64,000 nucleotides of DNA from Micractinium sp. NFX-FRZ (lineage: Eukaryota > Chlorophyta > Trebouxiophyceae > Chlorellales > Chlorellaceae), in contig JAPTJF010000030.1 in the NCBI GenBank assembly GCA_029339195.1, positions 62,001 to 126,000 of the forward strand. Reading direction: 5' to 3'. Shown one piece after another: positions 33,301 to 45,500 of this stretch (position 1 is its first letter; the number at the start of each line of letters is the position of its first letter). The position numbers and the translations under genes were made by a program. The notes beneath the pieces were generated by a model. That model did not search any database. It saw only the letters and a program-made list of their open reading frames with translations, and was not told where the DNA came from.

Positions 33301-34957
33301 ACGGGTCATGTTTTGGGTGGCCATGTTGCCTTGGGTGCTGCTGTTTTTGCGACCTCCCGTCTGCTGTGTTCTGTTTTGCAGAGCTGCGTGAAGTTCCTGA
33401 CAGTGGCAGCCACCATGGAGGCCCACCCAGCCAAGTTCTCACGCGAGAGGTGAGCAAGCAGCATGCGTGGGCCAGCACAGCGTGCGTAGCGTGGCAGGCA
33501 CAGCAGATGGCGCAGCACCGCGTGTTTTGCAACGCAAAACAGGCATAGCAGGCAGCAGCAACCCGTGCACCAGGCAGGGGTGAGCACAGACCTCCCCAGG
33601 GACGGCAGGCCCACTCTATCCACTCGTGCACGCAGCATGCCTTGGGCATGCGCGTTGCATTTTTTTTGTCCTGGCTCCTTGCGCGTTGCATTACACTCCC
33701 ATTACACTCCCATGACGCACCTTCCCTCTCTGCCCCTGCCTGCCCAACCCACCCCCCTGACCTTCACCTGCCCCTGCCTGCCTGCCCGCCTGCAGTACAA
33801 GCAGCATGTACAGCCAGACGGCCAGCCTGCTGGACAGCTGTGCCCACAATGCCGGGCGGGCGGAGGGGCCAGCCATGATCACCACAGCCATCTCCCTGCT
33901 GGCCCAGCGCCTGGCGGCGGTGGCGCGGCTGCGGGCGGCCTACTGCCTGCGCTCAGGTGGGGCTTGCTGCTATGCCTGCTGTGCCTGCTGTGCTGGTTCT
34001 GCACCGCATGCTGCTAGTTTCCTTGCGGGCGCGGCGGCTGCACACGGTGCAGCATTGAAGGGTCACAGCCAGCAGGATCATGGGCTCTTCTGTCCCCTCT
34101 GCCGGCTGATCCGGCGCCAGCTCCCCCTGCCTCACCAGCCCTGCCCTGCCCATGCTGCATCCACGTGTTGCAGAGGGGATGCAGCAGGTGGCTGCCTTCC
34201 GAGGGGCGCTGGAGAAGGCGTCAGGGGAGACGTACCAGCGGCCCTCACCCACAGACAGCAACACCAGCACCAGCATCTCTGTGCCCCTCGACGCCAGCGG
34301 GGGCCCGGTCAAGGCGCAGCCCACGGGCGGCGGTAGGGACGGGTCGCCGCCGGGCGGGCGCGCGCGCGCGCAGCCTGCGAGTGCCGCTGCCGGTGGCAGC
34401 AAGGCGGCGACGCCGGTGGTGACTGTGCCAGAGCCCGCCCTCGTGGGCATGCCCAAGGCTGTGCTTGAGCGGCAGCTGGTGGCGGCGCAGCACTCGCAGG
34501 CGCTGCTGGCGGCGCTGTCTTCCTTCAGCAAGAGCAGCGAGAAGCTGCGGGAGTTTATGGGCCAGGCGGCGGCGCAGGTGCGGGCCGGGCTTGGTTGTTA
34601 GGGGCAGGCGGCAGCAGGGCAGCTCGTTTTCCACGCGGGGAGGATGGCGCTTGCGTGCACAACGTGCAGCGTATGGGGCAATGTGGCGTACGGCCTGTGC
34701 TCAATTTTTGCGCAGTGCTGCACAGCAAGGGGCTCCCTGCCCTGCTCCCCTGCCAGCAGCTGCCCCGGCCCGGCGCCGCTAACGTCGTACCACCTCCCGC
34801 CCCCACCCTTCTTGCTTGTGCTGTGCAGAGCAACGTGCAGGGCCTGAAGGTTGCTGCCTCGGCGCTGCTGCTGTCGGCGGACGCGGGCATGGGCCCAGCT
34901 GGCAGCATTCTTTCCTTTGCCAAGGACGCGCTTGATGCGGTCATGCAGATGCAGTAG
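30320..34957 (+). CDS. Gln/Ala-rich protein with AF4/FMR2-like C-terminal domain
   Basis: Exons: 30320-30379, 30568-30598, 30885-30950, 31402-32849, 33065-33151, 33382-33449, 33796-33956, 34174-34577, 34829-34957; all in phase, 817 residues. Intron 5 would be GC-AG (CAG|GCACGC). The large exon 4 encodes disordered Ala/Gln/Pro/Ser sequence with an NPLKIRLKITNNRP block and repeated RQPSPP units. The C-terminal third looks helical: EEGKKLKKFAEKKTKDG, SCVKFLTVAATMEAHPAKFS, SSMYSQTASLLDSCAHNAGR, AISLLAQRLAAVARLRAAYC. Its order and spacing resemble the C-terminal homology domain of AF4/FMR2 elongation scaffolds and the tail of plant CW-zinc-finger proteins. That similarity is from memory and unproven. 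No CW finger is visible. Probably nuclear; function otherwise unknown. Confidence 0.7.
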
Positions 34958-36932
34958 CTACGCCACTCGCCACGTCGTTCCTTCGTTCATTATGCAGCAT
35001 CAAATGCAGTGGCATTGCACAGCTGAGGCAGCCGCGGCCAGCTGGTGGGCAGCCGGTCCCACGGTGCGGCCCCCGGCTCGCGCTCGGCCAGCGCGCGCCG
35101 CTGCCGCTCTGCTGCCGCACCCACGCACCTTGTACGCTATCCGTCCCGGTTCTTCATCCCTATCTCTTGCCCCTCCCCTTAGCTATGCCATGCTGATGCA
35201 CAGCCACTGCACCAGCGGCCGCAGCGCCAGCCTGCCAGCCAGCCAAAAGGCTCAAATGCGCGGCGGCCGCAGCTCCCGCCTCTAGCCCACCCATTCATGA
35301 GCCGCCTGTCCCACCCGGTGCATCCCCCCGTGTTCCCGTCACCCTTAACCCCCACCCTCCCATCTCCTTTTATATAAGCACTCTTTCACATCCCTCCCGT
35401 CCCCTCTCCAGCTCCCCAGCCTCGTGTCCCACCAGCATTCAGCCGCCCAGCCCCACCCGGCCCCTCCCCTCCCCCCTGCTTCCGTCTGTCTGTGCCGTGC
35501 TCCTCTTTTTGCCCCTACCTCGCTCTAGGCCGAACCCAGAGCCATTAATGTGGCCCTTTTGTGTGGCCCTCCTCCCCCCCCACGCATGCTTGCCTTGCCC
35601 CGCCCCGCCGGAACGCACACACCAGTGGTGGCCCGCAGGACGGCATCGCAAATCTGTCCCTCTCTGCTCGCCTTTGTGGCACCCCCCGAGCGGCAGCGGT
35701 CCCCCCTTGCTTCGCTTCCCTACCCTGCTCTCTTCTCTCCCCCTTCCCCCGGCTCACGTGTACCCCCCCTCTCCCTGCTGCCCCTCTCAACCTGCCCCTT
35801 TTGCGCCACCTTCTACTGCGGCGTCTCTCGCCAGCGCCCCTCTTTGCCGCGGCCCCCCTTTTGTCCATTCCGATTTTCGGCTCCTGTTCGCCCGCCCCTT
35901 CCCACTCTCTCCTTGAATGAGATCATTGCCTTGCAGTGCAGCTCGCTTTGCACTCTGCCCTGAACCAAAAGCGCCCCAACAGAAGTCGAGCCCCTGTGCA
36001 GCCAAGCAACGTTTGAGGCGCACCCCACACCTGCCACAGCGCCACGTGGCTTTCCCCCCCTGTGCTCCCCTTCCTCCTGTAACACTGAGCACGTCCCTCC
36101 GCACATCAAGGGGTGGCAGATTGACAGGGCTTGGCAAAGCACATGGGCAGCTGGCAGAGGCGCAGAGCACACCAGCGATGCCCTGGCTTGGTGTCGGCCA
36201 GGGGCCGTGGGCGGCTCTTTTGCACCGCAGGGCAACCCAACACAGCTTGCCGGAAACAACAGTATACTTCTAATCTCGGCCCGCATTCACCTGACACCTG
36301 ACAGAGTGTGGCACCGGAGACATGCATGCAGCAGAGGTGACGAGGGCAGGGCAGCGCTGCCTGCTTCCGGTGCCTTCCATGTGGGGCACACACCACAGCT
36401 CACCACAGCACACCTTTTCGTGCTGACGAGGCCGGGACACCCTTCCCGACCCTGTGCCCTGTGGAGCCACCTTCTGATGCCCTTCCCTTGGCTTGATCAC
36501 TTGCATGTCACATGTTCAACAACGGGTCAATAGCAGAGGACGAGACAAAGGATAGTCAGCAGTGTTGGGTAGCAGTGCATGGGGAGGGGTAGACGATTTG
36601 GAGAGAGTTGGTGGGTGGGGTGGGCGGTGACAACAGGGCGCGTTGGCGGGCGGGCGGGGCCCACATCACAGCCACAACACACGGCAGGGCCAGCCGGCGC
36701 AAAAAGGGTGGGGGGGAGCTGCCAACAGGCGGGCAGCAGCCAGCGGGGACGGGGCCAGCTTGGCGCTGCTGTGCAGGCAGCCAGCGTGCAGGCCCGCAGA
36801 ACCCCAGCACTGGGCGTCCAGTGCAGCCGGACAGGCCCTGCAGCAGGCAGGTGTGCGTGCCGAGGGCAGGGAGGCAGGGGATCCCCCCCTGGAGGTCCTG
36901 TTGCTGTCCTCCTCTTTGGCTGCAGTGCCAGC
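34958..36932. other. 2-kb gap between convergent AF4-like and kinase genes
   Basis: No exon found. Much of it is pyrimidine-rich and looks like a long 3' UTR of the + gene, with a TGTAA at 36078. TATATAA occurs at 35371 but no gene follows it. No structural RNA was recognised. Confidence 0.5.
36078..36082 (+). terminator. TGTAA motif, possible poly(A) signal of AF4-like gene
   Basis: First clear + strand TGTAA after the stop at 34957, implying a 3' UTR of about 1.1 kb if used. Confidence 0.35.
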
Positions 36933-39900
36933 TTAGCGGGCCGCCACGTCAGCAGCGTCCTCCTCCGCCAGCTCAGCGGCCAGCTTCTGCTCTTCCAGGT
37001 CCAGCACTGCAGGCACACAAACCGTTGCACCCGTGTGTTAGGCACCAGAACACACATGCACATCCAACCTTTGAGATAAGGGCAGATGCGCAAGGGGGGC
37101 ATGCGATGGCCAGGGGTCCCGGCCTGGCCAGTTGCCTGCTCTGGCACAGAGAGGCTGCGTGGACCTGCCCTGGCACGCAAAACCGATCACCCCGCCCGCG
37201 GCTTGCCGTGCTGCACCAGCGCGCACCCACGCGGCGCTCCCACAACCTCATCCTTTGGCCTAAACCACGGCACAAACACCACCAAAACAAGGAACTCTCT
37301 GGCGCCGGTCCAAGCAAACATGCAACACACGATACTCGTAAGCTCACCCGCCCCCGATTTGGCGTTGTCCGTCAGCGCCTCCCCACTGGACGCCTCTGTT
37401 GGGATGGCGCTCAGCTGGATCTTGCTGTTCCTCATGCGGTTCATTGTCTGCAGGAGGCGCAGGCGTGAAGGGCACCATTGTGGAGGGGCGGTGGGGCATG
37501 GGCGGGCGGCGCATATGGCAGCCCCAGGGTTTGCAGCACACCGCAGGCGCGCCAGGCAGGGGAGGCGGTAGCCAGCGCGCCAGGCGCAGCAGGACCACAG
37601 CGTGCACAGCAGGCAGCACCCACCTTGAGCAGCTCCCGCCTGTCCTCCTTCTGCGCCTTGCACCACGGGTGGGCCAGCACCTGCAGGGCAGGTAGTTTGC
37701 TTGCTCAGTTCTGTGTGTCATGCGCACGAGGAGTTGAGCACAGTCCCCTCATCGGCTGCCGGATGCACCACGGGTGGGCATCCCCTGTTCCTCCCAATCA
37801 CTCGCTCACTCACACCTGCTCGATTGTGGCCCGCTTCGAGGGGCCCACCACCAGCAGGGTGCCTGCTCAGCTCCTTGGACTCCCTTAGCATATAGACACA
37901 CACATGGGCACCACCTGTTCCTCAAACGCTCGCACCTGCTCGATTGTGGCCCGCTTCGAGGGGTCCACCACCAGCAGGTGCTTGATCAAGTCCTTGGCCT
38001 CCCCAGTCACGGCACTCCACACCTCGTCGTTGAAGTCAAACCGGCCCTTCCTGCACCAGGATCAACCAGAGGAGGGGGAAGAGTGCAAGGCGTGAGGGGT
38101 CAAATCAACTTGGAACCAATGCCAACACAACTTGACTCCGTCGCCCCCGCCCCTGCACCTGATCTTCTCAAACAGCCGCGGCTCCGACTCGTCATAGAAG
38201 GGCGGGTAGCCGCCCAGCAGGATGAACAGGATGATGCCGGCGCTCCAGAGGTCGCACTCGGGGCCGTAGCGCGCGGGGCCGCCCTGCAGGGCAGCGCACC
38301 AGCAGAGAGGGTCAATCAACACCAGCCAGTGCTGCAGCGGTCACGGCCGGGGCCGTTGCGGCAGCGCCAGTTGACGGACATGATGACGGCGTGCTGGCAG
38401 GCACAGGTAGTTGCGAAAAAGCGGTGCTGGCAGGTGCTGGTGGCTGCCCCCTCACGTTGCCCCGTGCCGCAAGCTGCGCTGACTCCTGCTCGTTACAAAC
38501 CCACCTCCCTCGCACACGCCTTGATGCTCTGAAGGACCGCGGGCTGCGGTTGCACACACGTGCCCTGCTGTGCACGCTGTGTTTCCGGCTCGCTGTGCAC
38601 GCTGTGGCGCCGGCTGGCGCAGGCACCTTGAGGGGCCACATGCTGCGCCAGGGCCACATACACCCACATGTACCCCACCCTCTGCTGCACCCACCACGCT
38701 GTGCTGTGCTGCAGCTCTCTCCCCAGCCCTTACCTTGATGATCTCAGGGGCCACGTACTGCGGGGTACCGCAGATGGTGGTCATGGCAGCTGCCCCCATG
38801 TACCGCCGAGCCAGCCCAAAGTCTGCAGCAGGGGCAGCACAGCTGCACGTCAAGTGGTGCTGCGGTAGGCAGCGCTGGCCCACGCAGGCAGCTGAGTGAT
38901 GGGCCTGGTTGGATGCCGGTGACCTGCCGTTATGCCAGCACCCACCCAACTGCATCACATTCTCCCACCCCAACCGCGAGCGCTCTACACGCGAGCGACA
39001 TCTTTCCCATGCCCCCATCGGCGCCCCGACCACCCGGCTATCTTTCTGGCCCCTCTTCCCACTCCAAACGGCCCCCACCCTGCAACCTCTGTACCCCTTC
39101 ATACCCACCCGCAATCTTGATATGGCTGATGTCCTTCTTGCGCACCAGGAGCAGGTTCTCCAGCTTCAGGTCGCGGTGCACAATGCCCCTGCAGGGGGGG
39201 CCACACGGAATTTGTGACAGGAGCGGTGCACAATGCCCCTGCAGGGGGGGTCACACACGCAGGCGGTAACATGAGCGGTGCACGATGCCCCTGCAAGGGA
39301 CATCAAACGGAGCCTCTGATAACTTGAAGGGAAGGGAGACAGCGGTGTGTGGTGGCGGGGGGAGGCAGGGCGCCGGGCCCGCGGGGAGCGGGAAGCAAGC
39401 AAGGCGCGCCACGCCATCCAGACCAGCCAGCCACGCAGGCCCACCTGCTGTGCACGTGCTGCATGGCGTGCACGCTCTGCGGCCAACCATGGAAGAAAGA
39501 ACCCGTGCCCCTCGTGACCCCTTCCCCCCTCCTCCCCTCCTCCTCACCTGCTGTGCAGGTACTGGATGGCTTTGATGATCTGCAGGAAGCAGGAGCGCGC
39601 ATCTGCCTCGCTGTAGTGCCCATTCTCCAGCACAGCGTCAAGCAGCTCGCCGCCTGGGGGGAAGAGAACAGGCAGGGGGAGTGTTTGACCTGGCTTGGAA
39701 GAGGGTGCCATCAGGCGGTAGTGCCCCATCACAGTGAGTAAGTGAGTGGGTGAGTGAGCGAGGAAGGTGGGCGGGTGAGTAAGTGAGTGAGTGAGTGGGT
39801 GAAGGAGTGAGCGAGGAAGGTGGGCGGGTGAGTAAGTGAGTGAGTGGGTGAAGGAGTGAGGAAGGTGGGTGGGTGAGTGAGGAAGGTGTGTGTGTGGGTG

Positions 39901-41937
39901 AGTGGGTGAGTGAGTGAGTGGGTGAAGGAGTGAGATGCGTTAGGTGGAGGGTGCCAGGCTGTGGTGGCGGCACCGCCGCCACGGAGCACAGGCGCACAAC
40001 ACGTATCTCTGCCACACGGCCCCACGCTGTCACCTGGCCCCGCCACTTCCTTACCTGACAGCATCTCCATGATGATGTACACCTTGTTGCTCTCCTCGAA
40101 ATACTCTGCAGGCACGGGAGCGCACGGCAGATGAGGCAGGGGCCACCCAGGCAGCGCTGCAAGGCTGGGCTGGCAGCAACACTCATCCCCCATGTTGCTA
40201 GAGGGGCCCCAGTGCACTCCACCACAACCGCACCTGCACATTCGAGCATTTAAGTTGAGAACAGAACTTGCCCGCAAGTTGGAAGTCTGACTCCCTGCAC
40301 CACCCTGGTATGCACACAATGCTCCTGCGCTCCGCTAAGAGCCCTTACCCAGTGCTCATCATGCATCAAGGGCCAGCATTCACCTCCAACCCAGCAGCAC
40401 GCACCCTTCATGACGACGGTGCCCTCGTGCTACCAAGGCCCCACCCACCGCCTCGCATCAAAACGCCCCCGCAGCGACCCCAAACCCCAGCACGTCAGCA
40501 CCCACCCACCTTTCATGAACACAATGTTGTCGTGCTCAAGCGCCATCAGGATGTCGATCTCCTTGAAGATGTCGGCGCGGCTGCGGTACGGCAAGCAGCA
40601 GGTAGGAGAGTTGTTGTAAGTGATTTATTGTAGGTGATGTAACAAGGCAGCCGGGGTGCCTCGAAAGTGGTGGTGACCTGCTTCTCGATCTCCTTGAAGA
40701 TGTCGGCGCGGCTGCAGCACGGCAAGCAGCAGGTAGCAGGACATGATGTGCTGTGAATGACGTAACAGGGCAGCCAGGGCACATCAACGTGCCGGTGACC
40801 TGCTTGTCAATCTTACTGACAAGTCGGCGCGGCTGCGGTCCCCCAAAAAGCAGGCAGAAGGGCATGGCGTTGTGTGGAAGTCTTTGAACTGATAGAACGG
40901 CAGCCAGGCACTTTGAGGTCGTGCTTGCTGCCCTCTGCCGCCTCCAACACCTCCTCCCTCCCGCCCTTCCGTGTAACCCATGGTTCTGCCTCTGCTGCCA
41001 CCCCACCTGCTCTCGTTCTCGTTGTACTGCTTGCCAGGCGGCGGCAGGCTCATGACCTTGCAGGCCCACTGCTCGCCCGTCGCCTTGTCGGTGGCGAGCT
41101 TGACCACAGAAAAGCCTGCAGAGGCACACGCACGTTCACCCATGAAGTATTGTGGAACCGGCAGCGGCCACAGCGGTGCTGGGGTTGACACACAGCACAG
41201 CAGGCGCAGCCAGCGGGAGCGCCCTGCAACCCGGAGGGCAGCGGTCGGGCACCCCGGCCGCCTGCGCTGGCATCCCCCACTCACAGCTGGCCCTGTATTG
41301 CACAACCCAGGTCAAGGCTGCGCCCTGGGCCGCTCGGATGACTACAACACCTCCTGGCGCTGGCAGTTGTGGGCGCCAGGAGGCGCCCTCTTGTGCCCGC
41401 CAACACCAGCAGCAAGGCAGACTGTTGAAACTCGCACTGGCATGCTCGACCCGCCTTGCCAGCCCGCTTGCTCACTTACCTCCGGTGCCAAGAGTTTTCC
41501 CCATCTTGTAGGCGTCGCGAATGTTGCCTTTGCGCATCTTCTGGCCCACGCTGCGCGGCAGAGGGACGTGGGTGCAGGTGCGGACAGCGGCACAGGCAAG
41601 CAGTCTGCACTCGGAAATGCACACTGCCTGGCATGCTGCAGCAGTGCTGCAGCGCAGGCCCCCGTCCTTGCCCCTTCAGTAGGCCTGGTACAGCAGCAAA
41701 GTCTGCACGATCACAACTGCACGGCCACAGCTGCACAGCCACAGTGGCGGGTGATACTGCCGCTGGTGGTCGGCGCAGCAGTATCGCCGCCGCCCCCTCC
41801 TCCGCTCTGGCAGCTCACTCTGGCAGGACGGCGGGTTGCTCCGAGTGCCCCACGTTGCGGGGCTTTGTCTCCGCCGCGGGCTTGTGAGCTGCGGGCCGCT
41901 GCTCCACCTGTTGCTCGCTCGAGCATAGGTTGCCCAT
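36933..41937 (-). CDS. CaMK-family Ser/Thr kinase with N-myristoylation signal
   Basis: Exons: 41819-41937, 41480-41550, 41007-41115, 40510-40580, 40055-40105, 39548-39653, 39109-39188, 38734-38822, 38159-38283, 37936-38050, 37624-37680, 37348-37447, 36933-37006; all in phase, 388 residues. MGNLCSS at the start fits N-myristoylation (Gly2) and palmitoylation (Cys5). The kinase domain has the glycine loop LGTGGFSVV (about 61-68), Lys83 in [14 protein letters not shown] (Asp182), DFG (203-205), activation loop [14 protein letters not shown] with Thr218, and [19 protein letters not shown]. Sequence type is calcium/calmodulin kinase I/CDPK-like, but there are no EF-hands. A short C-terminal region ends [20 protein letters not shown] and may be regulatory. 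Likely membrane-tethered. An upstream in-frame ATG at 42171 is less likely because it would bury the lipid signal. Confidence 0.94.
37809..37865 (-). repeat. Copy of kinase exon edge plus donor
   Basis: CTGCTCGATTGTGGCCCGCT and the following bases repeat the true exon edge at 37934-37990, about 125 bp away. The exon-proximal copy keeps the frame. Confidence 0.85.
39175..39300 (-). repeat. Three about 50-bp acceptor-side copies in kinase intron
   Basis: GCGGTGCACAATGCCCCTGC recurs three times (about 39172, 39222, 39272). The first is the real exon 7 start containing the HRD codons; the next two are intronic copies that still carry the acceptor complement. Confidence 0.85.
39733..39935 (+). 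repeat. GTGA-rich minisatellite in kinase intron 5
   Basis: About 200 bp of GTGAGTGAGTGGGTGAAGGA-type units, with the longer unit GAGCGAGGAAGGTGGGCGGG repeated. On the gene's sense strand it is CACTCAC-rich. Confidence 0.9.
40546..40835 (-). repeat. Three about 115-bp acceptor-side copies in kinase intron 3
   Basis: TCGATCTCCTTGAAGATGTC then GGCGCGGCTGC recurs at about 40555 (true exon), 40688 and 40805 (decayed), each followed by a GCAAGCAGCAGGTAG-like stretch and a GATGTAACA-like stretch. Confidence 0.85.
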
Positions 41938-42554
41938 GTCGCCCTTCGCGATGCTACTGGCACGTACCAACTCTGCAGAAGAGCAAAGGCGTCTAAGTTG
42001 AGGGGCGCGCCAGGACGCCCCAGCTGGCAGGCAGTCAGTTCCCACCCTGGCTTGTGGTGAATACTTGTGTGGTCTTACGTGCTTGAACGACCGCTGCGCA
42101 ACGGCAGCAGCAGAAATTGCACGCCCACCTGGACAACCTCGCTGCTTCTTCTCTGTTGGCGGTTGCTCCAAACTCAGGTTGATGAACGTGCCGCTCGATC
42201 AAGCTGCCCCGCAGGGTGGGACGGCTCAACAGGACCATGCTGCCGCCGCTGGGCCGCCACCTCAGTGGCGACACCTAGCGGCGCTGTCTTTCTGACTAGG
42301 TTCTGACTAGGGCAGCACTTCTGTCCATCTCAATGTGGCCAAAAATCAGCTGGCTTCTGACGCACGATCAAGGCTTAAGCATCACCATGGTATGGTGCGG
42401 CACTGCTATGCCGCAGCACACTGCCTCTGCCTCCTTACAAGCGAGCGACTATTAGATCGCATACACACAACCTGTGACTGATGTCAACATGTGCCACGCG
42501 CCCGCCAGCAAGGGCTCTCCCGGGCGGCTCAATCCCCACAGCTTCATGCCGCAG
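41938..42554. other. Kinase promoter region and CCR4-like 3' UTR
   Basis: 617 bp between two minus-strand genes. A minus strand TGTAA at 42435 fits the CCR4-like 3' end. An open frame extends upstream from the kinase ATG to 42171 but shows no conserved features. Confidence 0.5.
42435..42439 (-). terminator. TGTAA polyadenylation motif for CCR4-like gene
   Basis: Minus strand TGTAA about 115 nt past the stop at 42555; good distance for a green-algal poly(A) signal. Confidence 0.55.
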
Positions 42555-45500
42555 CTACCCTCCGTTGCCCGTCGACGGCGGCAGCAGGTGCAGGCGGAAG
42601 CCGAGGGGAATGTGGTCGGATGGGAAGCACTCGTTGGGAATGGGCGGCAGGTCAACGACGTCCGTTGGGTCGTTGACCGAGCTGGGATGGGCAGGGGGTG
42701 CCGGGTCAAAGCGGTAGGGCATGGTCAATGCCTCGCTCACAGCCCAGTGCCCCCGTGAAAGCCACACATAGTCCAGGCACCTGCAGGCAGGCGAGCCGGC
42801 ACATGGAGTGCTCGAGACAGCTGGCATAGCGTACTGGCGCATGATGCCGGCAGCACATAGTGCGAAGAGGCACGTACAGCAAGAACCAGGCAGCAAGCAT
42901 AGGGGTGCTTCAGGCGGCATGGAGCATTTTTGTGCTGGCGCAAGCGGCAAGTGCTGAGGGTTGCTGGCTGGCGGTTGGCCGGCACATTCACAGGAATCAT
43001 GTCACTGGTTCCCTGCACTCCGAGCTGTGTGAAAGCAAGATGTGCTCACCCAGCAAATGAAGCCGTCTTGTTTGTGACCGGCGGCTCCCGCCCCCAGGCC
43101 GCCACCGCTGCGCTGCCCAGCCGCAGCGGCGCGCTGCTCAGCCGCAGCTGCGCCAGCTCGCCGCCGCTGCCGCCCGCCAGGCTGCGGCGGGCGGGGTGGT
43201 CGTGGTGGCGTGCATCGATCCCCCTGCCGTCCGGGTCAGAGAGGATGGCATAGGTGCCGCTGACCAGGGTCACGCCGGGAGGCACTGCAACAGCGGCGGC
43301 GGCGTAGGGGCAGGGTGAGGAGAGGAGTGAGGGGAGCAGTGAGGGAGGAGCCGGGGGACGAGTGAGGGGCGGAGTGCAAGGCAGAGTGAGAGGCGGGGTG
43401 GGGGCGGAGTGAAAGGAAGAGTGAGGGGGAGAGTGAGGGGCGGGGCGAGGCGCTTGCTGGAGCTGGCCAGCGCTGCAGGCATGTGCTGCCAGCGCCTCTG
43501 GGTGCAGCGGGGAGGCGAGCACAGAGAGATGTTGTCTCAGATTCGAGACCAGTCGTTCACCAACCCAAGGAAGCGTTGCGTACACCGCAGCAGGTCACGG
43601 AAGGGTGCGGCGGCACTGAGACATGTGGATCATCTTCCCGGCCACCTGCCACCCAACTAAAAAACAAAGAGTCCAGCCTCACCCTGATCAAACGGGTCGG
43701 AGCGGCGCTTGAAAGGCAGCGAGTTGAAGTCGCCTCCTATGACCACCGGCACGCTGGCCCCGAGCTGCTGGGGTGTGAGGTTGCGCAGCGCCGGCTGCTC
43801 CCGCAGGAGCGCTGCCGCTGCTCGGCACAGCAGCGCGGCTTGGGCCGCCTGCAGCGAGGGACAGGGTGGCAGCGGGGGAGGGGAGAGATTAGAGGGGAGG
43901 TGCAGGGGCACCAGTGGGATGGCCTGTGATGGCACTGCAATCAGCGCTCAATTCGTACATCAAAGCAGCGCTCAATTCGTACATCAAAGCAGCGCCCCCA
44001 CTCTGGCGACCACCGGCCACCCCCAAGCCTGCTTTTCGTCCCCGGCCTTCGGGCCCCAACCCTGTCGGCCACCCTAGCAGCTGTTTGCACACAGTCCTCC
44101 CCCCCCAACCCAGCTTCGGCAGCTTCACGCCTTGGTGCCAGGAAGGAGCACGTGTTCTGCCTAGCAGCGCTGGGCATGCCCACAACCCCCTCAGGGCGTG
44201 GTCCCAACCACAGCCCACCAAACCTCGTAGCCCCACCCATCTCTGCCTGCAAACTTAGGGTGGGGCCTAGCAGCTGTCTGCAAACTTAGGGTGGGGCAGC
44301 GCCCGTCCCCAAAACAGCTGTGTGCGTGTGTTTCCCGCCGCAAGGTAGGACGAGCACAACAGCTGTGTGTGTGCATTCCCGCCACAAGGTAGCACGAGCA
44401 AGCCACTGGCCAGCTCTCACGGTGATGTCTGGGAACATCACGGGTGGGGGCAGCGTCGGCCCCCAAAACAGCTGTGTGTGTGTGCATTCCTGCACCTAAG
44501 CCCCGAGACACAATGGAAGCCCGGCCAGCACCCACCTTGAGGTCTGGGAACCTTGCATCCCAGAACAAATGGGTGCACACCACTAGCCAGCACCCACCTT
44601 GATGTCGGGGAACCTTGGATCCCAGAACAAATGGGTGCACCCCGCCAGCAGGTGACGCTGGGTGGCGCGGTCCCGCAGCAGCGCCAGCAGCACCCCGTCC
44701 TCGCGCACCTGGCAAGACAAATGTGGGGGAAATGCCCAGGCGTTGCATACCAAGAACGAGTAAAGGAGCAGCAGCGCCAGCAGCGGCCCGCCCTCGCGCA
44801 CCTGCCAGTGATTGCGGGGCAGGGAAATGACCAGCGGCAGCAGCAGCAGCAGCAGCACACATACGCGGGTGTGCGGGAGACAGTGTGCTCAAGGGTTGGG
44901 TTGAGTGGCAAAGCAAAGAAGCCAAGCAGCAGCTGGCTTCCCTCACCCGTACCGCCTGCCAGAACTTGCCGCGCTGCGAGGGGTCGACGCAGGCGCCCAG
45001 CCGTACCGCCTGGCGGGGGGACAGCGGACAGGGGGGCAGACAGATGCGGTGCATTCATCAAGGGGACACAAAACTGGGGCCTGGGCAGCGAGCAGGCAAG
45101 GGAGGCAGACGGCGCGCCTTGTGACACAACCAGACACCTTGCCCATTTGCCCCGTTCCGGTACTCACTCTGGGTGATGCCGCTGGCGCCTGCGCCAGCCA
45201 CCGCAGCCCACCCTGCGGGCCCGGCATCGCCCGCGCCCTGCCAACCTTGCCGGCCCTGCATCGCCCCCGCCCGGCTTGCTGGCCCCTGCGTCAAGCCCGC
45301 CCCCTGCGCTCTGCCCCTGCGCTCCGGCCCCGCCCACCTTGCCGGCCCTGCGCTCCAGCCGGTCGGTTTTATACAGCAGGCTGATCCCTTCCTCCGGCAC
45401 CGACAGCGGCTCGGTAGGCCTGGAAAGCAACATGGGTGGCAGGCGGGTGCTCCGTTAAACTTGGGCACCCACGCGGTCGCATCCTCTGGGAGCGAGGGCA

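Noticed and set aside
39733..39935. Possible CRISPR-like or regular repeat array
   Set aside because: Units are 4-20 bp without unique spacers, inside a eukaryotic intron.
36933..41937. Calling the kinase a CDPK
   Set aside because: Lipid signal fits, but no EF-hand sequence is present before the stop at 36933.
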